Shown here: positions 5,116 to 12,953 of the stretch, piece by piece
How the letters are laid out: each line of letters opens with the position of its first letter
Position numbering within the stretch: position 1 is the stretch's first letter
NCBI GenBank assembly: GCA_052390035.1
Contig: JBQTHI010000081.1
Coordinates: 1 to 14,262 of the forward strand
DNA from: JBQTHI01 sp052390035
GTDB lineage: Bacteria; Actinomycetota; Acidimicrobiia; Spongiisociales; ZC4RG35
DNA length: 14,262 bases
Direction of reading: 5' to 3'
The notes under the pieces: generated by a model
Told to the model about the DNA's origin: nothing
Seen by the model: the letters and a program-made list of their open reading frames with translations, nothing else
Database searches by the model: none
Program-made: the position numbers and the translations under genes

Positions 5116-5820
5116 TTAGGAGCCGACGAACGCCGCCACCCAGTCGCTGGCCGGATTGGAGCGTATGTCGTGGTAGGGGCCGACCTGGATCACCCGGCCT
5201 TGGTTGACGATGGCGACCCGGTCGGAAATGGCCGCCGCCTCGTCGTGATCGTGGGTGACATAGATGCCGGTCGTTTGTTCGCGGTCTAGAAGGACCCGGA
5301 TCTCGCCAACCAGACGGGCGCGAAGGTGGCGGTCGAGCGCCCCTACTGGCTCGTCGAGCATCACCAATCGGGGATGCGGTGCGAGCGTGCGGGCCAGCGC
5401 CACCCGCTGCTGCTCCCCGCCGGAGAGCCGGCCCACCCGGCGTTTGCCAAAGGCGCCCATGCCCACCCAGGCGAGCACCTCGGTGACCCGGGCGGCGATC
5501 TCGCCGTCGGGCCGATCCTCCATCCGGAGCCCGAAAGCCACGTTCTCGGCCACCGTGAGGTGAGGAAACAGGGCATAGCTCTGAAACATCAAGCCGAACC
5601 GACGCAGATGCGTGGGCACTTCGGTCAGATCGACCCCGTCGAAACGAACGGTCCCGGACTGCGGGGACTCCAGGCCGGCAACTACCCGCAGCAGGGTCGA
5701 CTTGCCGCTGCCCGATGGACCGAGCAGGGCCATCACCTCGCCATCGGCCACTTCGAGGCTGGCATGGTCGAGTGCAACCGAAGCCCCGAAGCGGACCGAG
5801 ACCTCGCGCACTTCGAGCAT
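5116..5820 (-). CDS. thiQ: ABC transporter ATP-binding protein, probably thiamine/TPP import
   Basis: This 234-residue cytoplasmic ATPase powers the permease encoded just upstream. Every nucleotide-binding motif is intact: Walker A GPSGSGKST (34-42), Q-loop Gln80 in MFQSYALFPHL, signature LSGGEQQRV (132-140), Walker B LVMLDE (152-157), D-loop ALDR and switch His190 in VTHDHDEA. The protein ends soon after the nucleotide-binding domain, without the long regulatory extension of sugar or iron importers, as in ThiQ. Its ATG overlaps the permease stop by one base (TGATG), so translation is coupled. The thiamine assignment rests on the TPP riboswitch and the binding protein of the same operon. By itself the ATPase could serve iron, phosphonate or spermidine import. 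Confidence 0.85.
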   Translation of the reverse strand: MLEVREVSVRFGASVALDHASLEVADGEVMALLGPSGSGKSTLLRVVAGLESPQSGTVRFDGVDLTEVPTHLRRFGLMFQSYALFPHLTVAENVAFGLRMEDRPDGEIAARVTEVLAWVGMGAFGKRRVGRLSGGEQQRVALARTLAPHPRLVMLDEPVGALDRHLRARLVGEIRVLLDREQTTGIYVTHDHDEAAAISDRVAIVNQGRVIQVGPYHDIRSNPASDWVAAFVGS

Positions 5821-7340
5821 CAGAAGGTGCCGGCCCGGAAGCGGTCGATGGGCAAAATGAGCCCGGCGGTGAGGATCATCAGGACCACCGAGAGGGCCAT
5901 GGCGGTGGCAAAGGAGGCGGTGCCCGGCCTTACCAGCAGACGGAAGATCAGGGTGGGAACTGTGGCGCTGGCCGGACGGGCCACGAACGCGGTCGCTCCG
6001 AATTCACCCAGGGAGACAACGGCGGCGAATCCGGCACCGACGGCCAAGGCTCTGGCCACGATGGGAAGGTCGACTTCCCGCCAGACCCGGGCGGGCGAGG
6101 CGCCGAGCACCGCCGCCGCTTCGCGAAGGTCGGTCCTGATCGACCGCAGCACCGGCAGGGTCGCCCTGACAACGAAGGGGATCGCCACCAGGGTGTGGGC
6201 AAGTGGCACCAGGATCCACGAGCCACGCAGATCGACGGGCCGATCGAGAGCGATCAAGAATCCGAACCCGATCGTTACCGCCGACGTGCCCAGCGGGAGC
6301 ATGAGGAGGGTGTCGAACCATCGTGCCCGATTGCGGGTAAGGAGCATCGCCGAGCTCCCCCCAACCAACAGGGCAAGGACCATCGTCGCTAGCGCATAGG
6401 CCAGAGAATTGGCGATCGCCGGACCCGGCTCAATGGCGGACACACCCGAACCCGCCAACGACCTCCAGCCGGCGCCGTCTCCACGGAGCGATCGAGCGAT
6501 CAGCCCGATCAGGGGAGCAGCGACCAAAGAGAAGGTTCCGAAGACGGCCAGCAGTACCCAGGGGAGGTGCTTGCCTGGCTGGGGAAGCGGGTCGTCGTTG
6601 ACCAAAAACTGGGCAGCTCGCTCCTGCAGCCGGCCGGAGATGGTCAGCGCCGTCACCACCACCGCCAGCTGGATCACGGCCAGGGCGGCGGCGACGGGAA
6701 GATCGAGGAAGTTCACCGCCTGACGGTAAATCTCCACCTCGATGGTGGAGGGCGATCCGCCGCCCAGAATGAGACCGGCGCCAAATGACGTGAAGCAGAA
6801 GAGAAAGACGATTGCGCACGCCGAGGCGATCGACGGGGCGAGGATCGGCAGAGTCACTCTGAGGAATCGGCGCCAGGGTCCGGCACCCATCACCGCCGCC
6901 GCTTCGTTCAGATCGGGATCGACCCTTTCCCAGACCCCTCCGACCGTTCTCACTACCACCGCCAGGTTGAAGAACACGTGAGCGGCGAGGATGGAGTGAA
7001 TTCCCCGGCCGGTGAGCCCGAGGAAGGCCGCCCCGACCACCACCGTTGGCAACGCAAAAGGCACGGTGGCGAGGGCGCGAGCCACCTCCTTTCCACGGAA
7101 CCGGAATCGCGACACCGCCCAAGTGAGCGGCCAGGCCATCATCAGGGTCAACAGCGTGGAAACCACCGCCTGCCAAAACGTGAACCAAGCGGCCGAGGCG
7201 AGTCGCCCCGACGAGAGAGCGGAGGCGAATCCCGCCCCGCTGATGGACTCGGCCAGGATTCGGACGAACGGATAGACAAACAGGTAGGCAAGAAAGCTCA
7301 GGGCGACCAACCACAACACCCACCTTGTCCGGTTGGGCAT
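5820..7340 (-). CDS. thiP: Fused two-domain ABC permease, probably thiamine/TPP import
   Basis: The 506-residue membrane protein is a tandem fusion of two MetI-like permease halves, with about 12 predicted hydrophobic segments. Each half carries an EAA coupling loop: EAAAVMGAGPWRRFLRVTLP in the first and EAAAVLGASPARVWREVDLP in the second. The fusion and length match ThiP and the related FbpB/SfuB iron permeases. I start at the ATG at 7340, whose A is shared with the last base of the binding-protein stop (TGATG). The longer frame back to 7361 overlaps the upstream gene and has no better signal. The gene lies second in the riboswitch-controlled operon. Thiamine specificity is inferred from context. 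Confidence 0.87.
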   Translation of the reverse strand: MPNRTRWVLWLVALSFLAYLFVYPFVRILAESISGAGFASALSSGRLASAAWFTFWQAVVSTLLTLMMAWPLTWAVSRFRFRGKEVARALATVPFALPTVVVGAAFLGLTGRGIHSILAAHVFFNLAVVVRTVGGVWERVDPDLNEAAAVMGAGPWRRFLRVTLPILAPSIASACAIVFLFCFTSFGAGLILGGGSPSTIEVEIYRQAVNFLDLPVAAALAVIQLAVVVTALTISGRLQERAAQFLVNDDPLPQPGKHLPWVLLAVFGTFSLVAAPLIGLIARSLRGDGAGWRSLAGSGVSAIEPGPAIANSLAYALATMVLALLVGGSSAMLLTRNRARWFDTLLMLPLGTSAVTIGFGFLIALDRPVDLRGSWILVPLAHTLVAIPFVVRATLPVLRSIRTDLREAAAVLGASPARVWREVDLPIVARALAVGAGFAAVVSLGEFGATAFVARPASATVPTLIFRLLVRPGTASFATAMALSVVLMILTAGLILPIDRFRAGTF

Positions 7341-8371
7341 CACCCGAAGATCTCGGCCCACTGCTCAAGCCAAGTTCGTCGATTGGCCTCGATACGGGCC
7401 GGATCCATTTGCACGGGATCGTCAATAGTGATGGCGTGCTTGGTGAACTCCGCGGGAAGTCGAGCGTTGGAGTTGGCCGGAAAGACGAACCAGGTGAGCG
7501 GAACCGTCTCTTGAAAGCCGACCGACAACAGGAAGTCGATCAGCTGACCGGCGGCCACCTGCTTTTCGGTACCGCTCAGGATGCCGGCAAACTCGATCTG
7601 GCGATAACAGCCGTCGGTCATCACTCCGGTGGGCGCCTCCTCCACCGGGGGATCGGAGAAAATGACCTCCGCCGGAGGGGAAGATGCGTATGAGACCACC
7701 AGCGGCCGGGTCCCTTCACCCGCCCCCCCGGAGAACTCCCCGTAGTAGGCCTCGGTCCATCCCGGGGCCACCAGCGTTTCGTTGTCACGCAACGCCTCCC
7801 AGTAGGCTCGCCAGCCGTCTTCCCCAAACCGGTCGATAGTGGACAGGAGAAAGGCCAGGCCCGGGGATGAGATCGACGGGTCCTCTACCACCAGTTGGCC
7901 GGTGTACGCCGCACCGGTCAGGTTCTCCAATGAGTCCGGAGGGGGCGATGCCGCATAGGCCTGCTTGTCGTAGTTGACACAGACGTCGCCGTAGTCGATC
8001 GGCGTCACCCGATGCTGCCCGTCGAGCATCAGCTCAGTGAGCACCTGGGGCAAGGCGCTCGATTGGTAAGGGTCGAAAATCTCGGCTTCGATCCCCCGGG
8101 TCAGAAAGGTGTCGTCGATCCCGAAGAGGACGTCGGCCAGCGGATTGTCCTTGGTCAGGATCGCCTGGTTGGTCATGGCGCCGGCGTCACCCGCTGCCAG
8201 CACTTCGACCCGATGCCCGGTGGCTGCGGTGAAAGCGGCAAAGGTGTCCTCGGTGACCGCGTCGGCAAAGGAGTCATGGGCCATCAGCACGAGGGTCACC
8301 GGGCCGGCGGGCTGTTCTCTGCCGCACGCCGCGGCGAGTATCAAGGTGAGAAGCAAGCAGCATCGGCGCAT
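7340..8371 (-). CDS. thiB: Thiamine/TPP-type ABC substrate-binding lipoprotein
   Basis: This extracytoplasmic protein captures the ligand for the importer. Residues 1-16 form a lipoprotein signal (MRRCC, then LLLTLILAAAC), with lipidation expected at Cys16. The mature part is a class-II-type binding fold of the ThiB/iron family: LVLMAHDSF at the start, DVLFGIDDTF, IDYGDVCVNYDK in the hinge region, and PLVVSYASSPPAEV, the last two being characteristic of thiamine-binding relatives. Length is 343 residues. I start at the ATG at 8371, preceded by AAAGGA six bases upstream. The open frame further upstream runs into the riboswitch and is not coding. The TPP riboswitch directly ahead supports thiamine or TPP as ligand over iron. 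Confidence 0.87.
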   Translation of the reverse strand: MRRCCLLLTLILAAACGREQPAGPVTLVLMAHDSFADAVTEDTFAAFTAATGHRVEVLAAGDAGAMTNQAILTKDNPLADVLFGIDDTFLTRGIEAEIFDPYQSSALPQVLTELMLDGQHRVTPIDYGDVCVNYDKQAYAASPPPDSLENLTGAAYTGQLVVEDPSISSPGLAFLLSTIDRFGEDGWRAYWEALRDNETLVAPGWTEAYYGEFSGGAGEGTRPLVVSYASSPPAEVIFSDPPVEEAPTGVMTDGCYRQIEFAGILSGTEKQVAAGQLIDFLLSVGFQETVPLTWFVFPANSNARLPAEFTKHAITIDDPVQMDPARIEANRRTWLEQWAEIFG

Positions 8372-8411
8372 CGGCAGTCCTTTCCTTCTCTGGAGCCCTT
8401 GCGCCGTGGCC

Positions 8412-8501
8412 CTCCCTGCGCCGGCATTACCCGGATCAGGTTCCAACGGTCGGAGGCCAAACCTCCCTCTCAGCCCGGTGCACCGGGCTCCCGTGTTGGA
8501 G
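8412..8501 (-). promoter_or_regulatory. TPP riboswitch (THI element)
   Basis: The minus strand carries the diagnostic conserved segments in order: GGGAGCCC, stem CCCGG-TGCA-CCGGG, CTGAGAG, an inserted GGAGG/CCTCC hairpin, GAACCTGATC, CCGG-GTAATG-CCGG and CGCAGGGAG. TPP bound to the aptamer should lower expression of the thiamine importer downstream. The closing P1 stem may be CTCC (8498-8501) with GGAG (8412-8415); the exact ends are uncertain. A downstream GGGCTCC (8392-8398) is complementary to GGAGCCC (8485-8491) in the aptamer, which gives a possible alternative fold. No U-tract follows, so control by access to the ribosome binding site at 8378-8388 is more likely than transcription termination. 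Confidence 0.95.
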
Positions 8502-8504
8502 CAA

Positions 8505-8510
8505 AGAATA
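8505..8510 (-). promoter_or_regulatory. Possible -10 box of the thiamine operon
   Basis: TATTCT on the minus strand lies just upstream of the riboswitch and beside the ketosynthase stop codon. A TGGTCA at 8530-8535, inside the end of that gene, could be a -35 with a 19-base spacer, which is longer than ideal. The predicted start near 8498 would cut slightly into the proposed P1 stem, so the promoter may lie elsewhere. Confidence 0.3.
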
Positions 8511-8512
8511 GG

Positions 8513-9679
8513 TCAGGCGGGGGGGATGATGACCAGCACTGTGTTGTGCCCGCCAAAGCCGAAAGAGTTGGACGCAGCCGGGCCTGGCTTCCAGGACATC
8601 GGATGGGACACGATGTTGGTCAGAGGAATCTTGGGGTCCTGAGCGGTCATTCCCAGATTGGGCGGCACCTGGGCATATTCGATCGAAAGCACCACCGCCG
8701 CCGCCTCCAATGCTCCGCTGGCACCTAGAGCATGGCCGGTCCCGCCTTTGATGGAGGAGACCGGAGGTTGGTTTTCCCCGAAGATTCGGGCGATCACTGC
8801 CCCTTCGGTACAGTCGTTGAGGTCGGTGCCGGTGCCATGGGCGTTGATGTAGACAATGTCGGCGGGCTCGAGCCCGGCATCGCCGATGGCGAGTCGCATC
8901 GCCTGCTCAGCCCCCTTTCCTTCAGGATGGGGAGCGGTGAGGTGATGGGCGTCCCCTGTTGAGGCGGCCCCGGCCAGTTCGGCCAACACCCTTGCGCCCC
9001 GTCGATGCGCCTCCTCCCACTCCTCGAGCACCAGCACACCCGCTCCTTCGCCGAGAACCATTCCATCCCGGTCAGCCGAAAACGGACGTGCCATGAGTGT
9101 CGGTGACATGGCCCTGGCCGATTCGAATCCGACTATGGCCGAGGCCCTGATCGCCGCCTCTGCACCCCCCACCACCGCCGCGTCGGCATAGCCCCATTGG
9201 ATGGCTCGCATCCCGTCGGAGAGGGCCTGGGCCCCGGCCGCGCAGGCCACCACCGGCGTGGTTATCGGGCCGGTGAAGCCATGTGCCATAGAAATGGCAG
9301 CGGCCGCGGCGTTGCACATCATCATCGGGATGAGCAGCGGGGATGCACGGGGATCGTCTGTCTCGGCGGCGAGGATCAGCTCCTCCAGGGACTCGAGACC
9401 GCCGATTCCAGTACCTATCGCCACGGCCACCCTGGAGGGATCGGCCGACAAGGTCCCGGCCTGATCGAGTGCTTCGGCGGCTGCCACCAAAGCCATCTGA
9501 CTGAAACGATCGAGGCGCCGGGCATCTTTCCTCGGTATCCACACCGTTGGGTCCCAGTCGACGATTCGATGGTGCCCGGCGACGGGTTCGACCGAGAGAC
9601 CCTTCCAGAACTGGTCGCGGCCGATCCCGGGATGGGACACCACTCCCACGCCGGTTATCGCCACCCTTTTCTTGTTCAT
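8513..9679 (-). CDS. fabF: Beta-ketoacyl-ACP synthase II (FabF-type)
   Basis: The enzyme condenses malonyl-ACP with an acyl-ACP primer to extend a fatty acid or related chain. At 388 residues it is slightly shorter than typical FabF (about 410). The catalytic set is complete: nucleophile Cys146 in VVACAAG, His281 in NAHGTGTD, and Lys311 with His316 in KGGTGHALGASG. The C-terminal NSFGFGGHN is also standard. The gene is the last of a three-gene minus-strand operon, 19 bases after the short-chain dehydrogenase, and stops just before the TPP riboswitch. It could be the housekeeping FabF or a paralogue for a special lipid. Its operon with an acyl-CoA dehydrogenase, rather than with acpP or fabD, favours the latter. 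Confidence 0.9.
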   Translation of the reverse strand: MNKKRVAITGVGVVSHPGIGRDQFWKGLSVEPVAGHHRIVDWDPTVWIPRKDARRLDRFSQMALVAAAEALDQAGTLSADPSRVAVAIGTGIGGLESLEELILAAETDDPRASPLLIPMMMCNAAAAAISMAHGFTGPITTPVVACAAGAQALSDGMRAIQWGYADAAVVGGAEAAIRASAIVGFESARAMSPTLMARPFSADRDGMVLGEGAGVLVLEEWEEAHRRGARVLAELAGAASTGDAHHLTAPHPEGKGAEQAMRLAIGDAGLEPADIVYINAHGTGTDLNDCTEGAVIARIFGENQPPVSSIKGGTGHALGASGALEAAAVVLSIEYAQVPPNLGMTAQDPKIPLTNIVSHPMSWKPGPAASNSFGFGGHNTVLVIIPPA

Positions 9680-9698
9680 CTAGCCACCGTAGGGTCGT

Positions 9699-10466
9699 CT
9701 AATCGAAGAGGTTACGCCTGAGCCTGCGCATACCTTCCAACCATCGCTCATGGTCAGCCGCCCGGTTTTGCATGTACCTGCCCACCTCGGGGTGGGGCAG
9801 GATGAGGAAGCGCTCCTCGGCGAGGGCCGCCATCGCCACTTCTGCCACCTGTTCGGTGGTCAGGGCACTCTTCCGCAACAGATCGGCGACCGGCCCGGCC
9901 TCGTCGATCATCGGGGTGAGCACGCCCTGGGGGCACAGGCAGGAGACCCGGATCCCCTGGTCCCAGTAGGTGATGGCCAGCCACTCGGCGAAGGCGACGG
10001 CGGCGTGTTTGGTGACCGAATATTGGGCGGCTCCCAGGTTGGTCAACAATCCGGCGGCCGAAGCGGTCACCAACAAGTAGCCGCCCCCGCGTTGTCGCCA
10101 GCGGGGGATCAGATGCCGGGCGGCGTAAACGTGCGAGAGGAAGTTGACCCGCCACATACCCTCCCAGTCGTCGTCGGGGGTCTGCTCCGAGCCATCGAAG
10201 GCAATCCCGGCGTTGGCGCAGAAGAGATCAATCGGACCGAACCTGTCCTCGACCTCCTCGATCAGGGCAACGTTGTCGGATTCGACCGACACGTTGGTTT
10301 GGACCCCCCAGCCCCCAACGTCCCCGGCAACCCTATGGGCCGCAGCGAGGTTGAGGTCGGCCACCACCACTTGCTTCGCCCCCGCCGCCGCCAGCCGGCG
10401 AGCGAGCCCCTCCCCGATTCCGCTGCCCCCTCCGGTGACCACCGCCACCTTTCCACCGACTTCCAC
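9699..10466 (-). CDS. Short-chain dehydrogenase/reductase
   Basis: This 255-residue Rossmann oxidoreductase has the classical SDR pattern: cofactor loop TGGGSGIG (11-18), an aspartate at residue 37 (VVVADLN) that favours NAD(H), NAG at 85-87, structural Asn108, and the catalytic Ser136, Tyr149 (YSVTK) and Lys153. The substrate cannot be read; hydroxyacyl or ketoacyl compounds are plausible from the neighbours. The GTG at 10466 gives the standard N-terminus directly before the first beta strand. The gene starts nine bases after the acyl-CoA dehydrogenase stop, so the two are almost certainly co-transcribed. Confidence 0.88.
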   Translation of the reverse strand: MEVGGKVAVVTGGGSGIGEGLARRLAAAGAKQVVVADLNLAAAHRVAGDVGGWGVQTNVSVESDNVALIEEVEDRFGPIDLFCANAGIAFDGSEQTPDDDWEGMWRVNFLSHVYAARHLIPRWRQRGGGYLLVTASAAGLLTNLGAAQYSVTKHAAVAFAEWLAITYWDQGIRVSCLCPQGVLTPMIDEAGPVADLLRKSALTTEQVAEVAMAALAEERFLILPHPEVGRYMQNRAADHERWLEGMRRLRRNLFD

Positions 10467-10475
10467 GCGGGTCGC

Positions 10476-12251
10476 CTAGAGGATGGCCAGGTCCAGGTCG
10501 GTGACGGGCGCCGTCACCGCCGGAAGCATTCCCACCGCCGGCGGGAGGAGTTGGTGGCAATAAAACCGGGCAAGCCCGATTCGCCCTTCCATGAAAACCT
10601 TGTCGGAGCCTTGGAGAAGATCTTGGGCAGCGATGGCCGAGCGGAGATGGAACCAACCCCCGAGTGTTAGTCCGAGCATCCGCAGATAGGGGGTTGCTCC
10701 GGCCAGGGTCGACTCCGGATCCTCCCCCAGAATATTGAGAAGGTGGGCCGTGGCGCGGCGGACCGCCGCAAGAGCTTCAACCAGTGGCTTGGTCAGATCG
10801 ACCAGATCTTCGTGGGTTCGGTTAATCGTCTGCTCGATCTCGTCGAGTAGTTCGGCCACGACCTGCCCGTTGCGCATCGGTAGCTTCCGGGTGACCAGAT
10901 CGATCGCCTGAATTCCGTTGGTCCCTTCATAGATAGGCGCTATCCGCGAGTCCCGGTAAAACTGGGCGGCGCCGGTCTCTTCGATAAAACCCATCCCCCC
11001 ATGCACCTGGATGCCGATCGAGGCCATCTCCACTCCCAGGTCGGTGCACCAGGCCTTGGTGATCGGGGTGAGCAACGACACCAGCTCGCCTGCCCGCACC
11101 CGCTCGTCGGCGGTTTCGGCGTGACGCTCCAGATCGAGCGCCCGGCCGTTGGTGTAGAGGAGGCAACGCATCGCCTCCTTGTAAGCCCGCATTGTGGCGA
11201 GCATCCGTCGCACGTCGGGATGTTCAACTATCACCACACTCTCGGCGGCGGACGACGCCGGGGTCCTGCCTTGCCGGCGCACCTGCGAGAACTCGAGCGC
11301 CTTCTGATACGAGGCTTCCGAGACCGCCAAGCCTTCCAGCCCGACGCCCACTCGGGCGGTATTCATCATGGTGAACATGTACCGCATGCCCTCACATTCC
11401 TCCCCCACCAAGTATCCGACGGCTCCCTCCCCTCGCTCGCCGAAAGACATGACACAGGTCGGCGAGGCGTGGATGCCCATCTTGTGCTCCAGCGACACGA
11501 CTTGCAGGTCGTTGCGAGCTCCGGGCTCACCCGCTTGGTCGGGTATGAACTTGGGAACCAGGAACATCGAGATGCCCTTGGTTCCTGGCGGGGCGCCGGC
11601 GGTCCTGGCCAGCACCAGATGGACGATGTTTTCGGTCAAGTCGTGCTCGCCCCAGGTGATGAAGATCTTTTGCCCGAACAGCCGATAGCTTCCGTCGGGC
11701 CGCTTCTCGGCGCGGGTTATCAACGCCCCTACGTCGGAGCCCGCTTGTGGCTCGGTTAGACACATGGTCCCGGCCCAGGTTCCGGTCACGAGGTTCTCCA
11801 GATAGATCTCCTGCTGCTCGGGCGAACCATGTTCGAGCAGTGCCTCAATGGCTGCCTGTGTCAATAGCGGGCACAGGGAGAAGGCCAGATTGGCGCTCTT
11901 GAACATCTCCTGGATAACGATCCCCACGGTGTAGGGGAGGCCACCCCCGCCCGCCGATTCCGGTGCATGAGCGCCGGCCCAGCCCCCCTCCACGAACTTG
12001 GCATAGGCCTCACGAAAGCCATCGGGAGTCTTCACCGACCCGTCGGATTGCAGCCGGCTGGTTTGTCGATCGCCAGGGGTGTTGAGCGGGGCCATGACCT
12101 CGCTGAAGAAACGGCTCGCCTCCTCGAGAAGGTGCCGCACGGTCTCGGGATCGGCGTGCTGGAAGCCGTTCAATTTGGCCACCGAGGCCAGATCGACGAT
12201 GTGATTCAGGGTGAAGTCGATCTCGTCGAGCGGGGCTGTGTATCCGGCCAT
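10476..12251 (-). CDS. Long-form acyl-CoA dehydrogenase
   Basis: The flavoenzyme should oxidise an acyl-CoA to the trans-2-enoyl-CoA. At 591 residues it belongs to the long group with an extra N-terminal segment (AcylCoA_DH_N type: YTAPLDEIDFTLNHIVDL, residues 4-21) and an extra C-terminal helical domain. This group includes FadE5-like and DmdC-like enzymes. The flavin/substrate segment LTEPQAGSDVG is at 165-175, and the catalytic glutamate is Glu442 in YEGTNGIQA. I start at the ATG at 12251; a TTG at 12263 would add four residues and is less likely. No strong ribosome binding site is seen. It is the first gene of the operon with the short-chain dehydrogenase and the ketosynthase. The substrate is unknown. 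Confidence 0.9.
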   Translation of the reverse strand: MAGYTAPLDEIDFTLNHIVDLASVAKLNGFQHADPETVRHLLEEASRFFSEVMAPLNTPGDRQTSRLQSDGSVKTPDGFREAYAKFVEGGWAGAHAPESAGGGGLPYTVGIVIQEMFKSANLAFSLCPLLTQAAIEALLEHGSPEQQEIYLENLVTGTWAGTMCLTEPQAGSDVGALITRAEKRPDGSYRLFGQKIFITWGEHDLTENIVHLVLARTAGAPPGTKGISMFLVPKFIPDQAGEPGARNDLQVVSLEHKMGIHASPTCVMSFGERGEGAVGYLVGEECEGMRYMFTMMNTARVGVGLEGLAVSEASYQKALEFSQVRRQGRTPASSAAESVVIVEHPDVRRMLATMRAYKEAMRCLLYTNGRALDLERHAETADERVRAGELVSLLTPITKAWCTDLGVEMASIGIQVHGGMGFIEETGAAQFYRDSRIAPIYEGTNGIQAIDLVTRKLPMRNGQVVAELLDEIEQTINRTHEDLVDLTKPLVEALAAVRRATAHLLNILGEDPESTLAGATPYLRMLGLTLGGWFHLRSAIAAQDLLQGSDKVFMEGRIGLARFYCHQLLPPAVGMLPAVTAPVTDLDLAIL

Positions 12252-12319
12252 CTGCCTAGACAAAGGCTACCCGCCGGTTGGCTTCTCGACTTCGTGAACC
12301 ACTAAATGCCATTACGCCG

Positions 12320-12325
12320 TACTCT
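12320..12325 (+). promoter_or_regulatory. Possible -10 box of the secreted-repeat lipoprotein gene
   Basis: TACTCT lies about 57 bases before the lipoprotein ATG. No good -35 is found. The leader between contains the palindrome TCCCGGGA within a CCCGG-rich stretch that could fold. The 130-bp gap also has to hold the promoter of the divergent acyl-CoA dehydrogenase operon, which I cannot place. Confidence 0.25.
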
Positions 12326-12381
12326 GGAGACCCGGTCCCGGGACGGCCCGGTGACCCTCCCCCTGAAAGGAGAGAATCGTT

Positions 12382-12879
12382 ATGAAACCCAACAGATCGG
12401 CGGTAGCGCTCTGCGTCTTCGCCCTCGTGGTCGTCGCTTGTGGCGGCGCCGGCACGACGACCACGGCCGCTTTTCCGACGGAGACCACCACCCCCGAGGT
12501 AACAACTGCCACAACCACCGCCCCAGCGACGACCGCCCTGGAGTTGGAGGTGGCCACGACCGAGCTGGGCGACGTCCTTGCCGACTCCGAAGGCTTCACC
12601 CTCTACGTGTTCATGAACGACGAGGCCGGAGTATCGAACTGCACCGGGGCGTGCGCCGACAACTGGCTGGCCCTAAGCGGGGACATTGCCGCCGGCGCCG
12701 GAGTCGACGCCAGCCTGCTCGGCACCACGACCCGCGATGACGGGTCCGTCCAAATCACCTACAACGGGCGTCCGCTCTATTACTTCATCGGTGACACCGG
12801 TCCCGGTGAAGTCAACGGGCAGGGCGTTAACGAGGTGTGGTTCGTGGTCGACGCCGCCGGCGAGCCGGTCTCGGCGTAA
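12382..12879 (+). CDS. Secreted-repeat lipoprotein (COG4315 / PF03640 type)
   Basis: This is a cell-envelope lipoprotein of unknown biochemical role. A signal peptide ends in the lipobox VVAC at Cys20, followed by a threonine-rich linker (about 25-52). The folded part holds two copies of the family repeat. The first runs from GFTLYVFMND through SNCTGACADNW; the second from GRPLYYFIGD through GEVNGQGVNEVW. Both show the family's LYxF-D-G-W skeleton. The usual WPPL after the cysteine pair is WLAL here. The ATG at 12382 has a strong AAAGGAGAG seven bases upstream. It is a single-gene unit, divergent from the acyl-CoA dehydrogenase operon and convergent with the HNH gene. Confidence 0.88.
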   Translation: MKPNRSAVALCVFALVVVACGGAGTTTTAAFPTETTTPEVTTATTTAPATTALELEVATTELGDVLADSEGFTLYVFMNDEAGVSNCTGACADNWLALSGDIAAGAGVDASLLGTTTRDDGSVQITYNGRPLYYFIGDTGPGEVNGQGVNEVWFVVDAAGEPVSA

Positions 12880-12892
12880 CAGATGGTCCGCT

Positions 12893-12937
12893 CCCCGAGT
12901 TGTCAGCAGGCACTGGGCGCGTCGGCGCAACTCGGGG
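12893..12937. terminator. Possible hairpin between convergent genes
   Basis: CCCCGAGTTG (12893-12902) and CAACTCGGGG (12928-12937) are a perfect 10-bp inverted repeat around a 25-base loop. They lie between the lipoprotein stop and the HNH stop. No T-run follows on either strand. Position and stem strength suggest a bidirectional terminator. Confidence 0.45.
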
Positions 12938-12953
12938 ATGGGACAACCCAGAC

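Noticed and set aside
5326..6399. Long plus-strand frame opposite the ABC ATPase and permease
   Set aside because: A shadow frame of high-GC coding sequence; the minus-strand genes have complete motifs and coupled starts.
8372..8446. 25-residue upstream extension of the thiamine-binding lipoprotein
   Set aside because: It lies in the riboswitch and its leader; the lipoprotein signal begins at ATG 8371 with a good ribosome binding site.
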